Below are positions 62,447-63,605 of a DNA stretch of 63,605 nucleotides, piece by piece. Every line of letters starts with the position of its first letter. Within the stretch, counting starts at the first letter, position 1. The notes beneath the pieces were generated by a model. That model saw only the letters and a program-made list of their open reading frames with translations. It made no database searches and was not told the DNA's origin. This stretch comes from an uncultured Lachnospiraceae bacterium. Its GTDB lineage: Bacteria > Bacillota > Clostridia > Lachnospirales > Lachnospiraceae. The stretch spans positions 1 to 63,605 of the forward strand of contig CALWGM010000009.1 in the NCBI GenBank assembly GCA_944380065.1, given 5' to 3'. The translations under genes and the position numbers were made by a program.

Positions 62447-63052
62447 ATGGGTCAGATAACAATTGAGAAAAACGTTGCAGGAATAGAGGGGCTTTGTGTT
62501 ATTACTCCTGCGGTACATGGTGACAGTCGTGGCTACTTTATGGAAACATACAGCCAGCGAGACATGGAGGAAGCAGGAATCAATATCACATTTGTTCAGG
62601 ACAACCAATCTATGAGCACAAAAGGTGTTTTGCGCGGTCTTCATTTTCAGAAGAACTATCCTCAGACCAAACTAGTAAGGGTTATAAAGGGATCTGTATT
62701 TGATGTTGCTGTCGATCTCAGAAGCGGAAGCGATACATACGGTAAATGGTATGGAATAGAGCTAACGGAAGAGAATAAAAAGCAGTTCTTAATACCAAGA
62801 GGATTCGCTCATGGTTTCCTTGTCCTTTCTGATACTGCAGAATTTTGTTATAAATGTGATGACTTTTATCATGCAAATGATGAAGGTGGAGTGGCGTGGA
62901 ACGATCCAGAGATTGGTATTACATGGCCAAAGTTAGAAGGTGAGTATAGTGGATCAGCATCTGCTAACGGATATATTGTAGATGGGGCACCTTTGAATTT
63001 GTCAGATAAGGATCAAAAGTGGTTAGGTATAAAAGATACTTTCAAGTTCTAA
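62447..63052 (+). CDS. rmlC: dTDP-4-dehydrorhamnose 3,5-epimerase
   Basis: 201-residue cupin enzyme converting dTDP-4-keto-6-deoxyglucose to dTDP-4-keto-L-rhamnose. HGDSRGYFMETY, catalytic H66 in GVLRGLHFQ, KGSVFDVAVDLR, PRGFAHGFLVLSD, GGVAWNDPEIGI. Split from rmlA-rmlB by the 12 kb cassette. No rmlD follows in the window, so either rmlD lies elsewhere or the product is not plain rhamnose. Confidence 0.95.
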   Translation: MGQITIEKNVAGIEGLCVITPAVHGDSRGYFMETYSQRDMEEAGINITFVQDNQSMSTKGVLRGLHFQKNYPQTKLVRVIKGSVFDVAVDLRSGSDTYGKWYGIELTEENKKQFLIPRGFAHGFLVLSDTAEFCYKCDDFYHANDEGGVAWNDPEIGITWPKLEGEYSGSASANGYIVDGAPLNLSDKDQKWLGIKDTFKF

Positions 63053-63303
63053 GAAAGAGATTGATAAGCGTGCAGATGATATTCATATTAGTTGATATTT
63101 TCCTCAAGGATATCATTGACTATGCTGCCGCCAATTTCAAAGCCTTATAATACTGTTTGCGTTTTATCATAGAAGGAAGCCCCCCATTCATTGGCAGAAT
63201 TGATTTTTCTGTTAGTAAACGTCAAATCGTCCGCCTTTTGCTAAATTGAGTTTTAGTCCATACTTGAAAAAACAATAGATTTTTTCAAGGAGGAACTAAG
63301 ACT
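63053..63303 (+). other. Gene-free spacer after rmlC
   Basis: No gene is recognised. It holds a bulged TGATA...TATCA inverted repeat near 63093-63115 and, at 63264-63288, TTGAAAAAA/TTTTTTCAA whose right arm runs into an AAGGAGG ribosome site (63287-63293). No convincing intrinsic terminator for the capsule operon is seen. Confidence 0.5.
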
Positions 63304-63408
63304 ATGGATCAGTGTACTCATGAGGTACGCGCTGGGTACTGGAGAAACATCATCAAAGCCTGCGGGAAGAGACAAACCGGAGGATTGTGGATATCATTTC
63401 CGATGTGA
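63304..63408 (+). pseudogene. Truncated IS66 TnpA-like remnant
   Basis: A 34-codon frame starting MDQCTHEVRAGYWRNIIKAC, which resembles the N terminus of IS66-family TnpA accessory proteins, then loses the family pattern. Just after it another frame (about 63360-63441) reads LREETNRRIVDIISDVNL, origin unknown. The two look like joined fragments. An AAGGAGG site precedes the ATG. Confidence 0.4.
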
Positions 63409-63441
63409 ACCTGGCCTACAGCGAGCATACGCGAAAATATC

Positions 63442-63605
63442 GTAAGCGCCAAATATTCCTGCGGATTCCCTGATTCTTAAGTTTCTTTTATAATTGTAGT
63501 CGATAGATATTTAGACTATTTCACTACAATTATGGAGGATAGGTTATGGCAGGTACTCGCAAAGCCCGTGTTCCGATGGCGGAACAGATCAGGCTTATCA
63601 ATGAA
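63442..63605 (+). mobile_element. Left end of an IS66-family element, continues outside window
   Basis: GTAAGCGCCAAATATTCC begins at 63442; IS66 termini start with GTAA and commonly GTAAGCG. The element's first gene starts 104 bases in. The preceding eight bases AAAATATC would be the target duplication if the far end carries the same. An 11-bp inverted repeat (ATAATTGTAGT 63490-63500 / ACTACAATTAT 63523-63533) lies in its leader. Confidence 0.55.
63546..63605 (+). CDS. IS66-family TnpA-like protein, N terminus only
   Basis: Twenty codons (MAGTRKARVPMAEQIRLINE) run to the window end, after a TGGAGGAT ribosome site. The AEQIRLINE stretch recalls the helical start of IS66 TnpA/HTH accessory proteins. 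The sequence is too short for certainty; the IS66-like terminus upstream supports it. Confidence 0.5.
   Translation, partial: MAGTRKARVPMAEQIRLINE

Noticed and set aside
63116-63151. TTGACT and TATAAT after rmlC as a promoter
   Set aside because: The spacer is 24 bases, too long for a sigma-A promoter.
1-63605. CRISPR arrays, tRNA or rRNA genes
   Set aside because: No regularly spaced repeats and no cloverleaf or rRNA-like sequence were noticed when reading the gaps; a dedicated scan was not possible.

Overview
The window looks like chromosomal DNA of a spore-forming Clostridia, most likely a Lachnospiraceae member. Evidence: a complete spoIIIA operon, Gram-positive style CGAAC-N4-GTTCG SOS box, RNase Y, CpsB-type phosphatase, a LoaP-type NusG paralogue, and the clostridial order plsX-acpP-rnc-smc-ftsY. 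Genes are almost all on the + strand. The only clear minus-strand gene is a SpoIIM-like membrane protein. Both window ends cut genes: alaS at the left, an IS66-type element at the right.

Region 1 (1 to about 35.4 kb) is GC-rich housekeeping DNA: alaS (with an in-frame TAG near the window edge), rpsU, spoIIIAA-AH, deoB, prfC, SOS-controlled recA with recX, rny, xth, lepB, an S1-domain protein, an SseB-like protein, a queuosine precursor operon (queD-queE-folE-queC-queF), a NUDIX hydrolase, ackA, rpmF, nagB-nagA, plsX, acpP, rnc, smc, ftsY, a threonine ammonia-lyase and a lone Uma2-type nuclease. Promoters and intrinsic terminators can be read at many boundaries.

Region 2 (35.5 to 63.05 kb) is a Wzx/Wzy-type capsule or exopolysaccharide locus. 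It opens with a strong promoter and a structured leader with a G9 run. Then come a CapD/EpsC-type dehydratase, CpsB phosphatase, CpsD tyrosine kinase, CpsC chain-length regulator and LoaP, all still GC-rich. A 979-residue protein follows that fuses phosphoglycosyl transferase, NAD-dependent epimerase and glycosyltransferase. Within it the base composition drops, and everything downstream to rmlC is AT-rich, which suggests a laterally acquired, serotype-specific segment: two glycosyltransferases, Wzy, Wzx, rmlA, rmlB.

The most unusual part is 50.4 to 62.4 kb, between rmlB and rmlC. It begins with a regulator that joins an XRE-type helix-turn-helix to a degenerate copy of RmlA, flanked by two copies of a 13-base element, one just upstream of a promoter. 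That promoter faces a cassette of a sugar aminotransferase, GNAT acyltransferase, dedicated acyl carrier protein, AMP-forming ligase, type II thioesterase, LuxE-like and LuxC-like acyl-reducing proteins, a lactate/malate dehydrogenase homologue with a changed specificity residue, two paralogous SDR reductases and a split transketolase. I infer a pathway that activates an acid, reduces it to an aldehyde, extends it by a ketol unit and uses the product to decorate an amino or deoxy sugar. The regulator may sense dTDP-sugars. I know of no described system with this combination.

Region 3 (63.05 kb to the end) is mobile-element debris: a truncated IS66 TnpA-like fragment, then the left end of an IS66-type element (GTAAGCG... 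terminus) with the start of its first gene.
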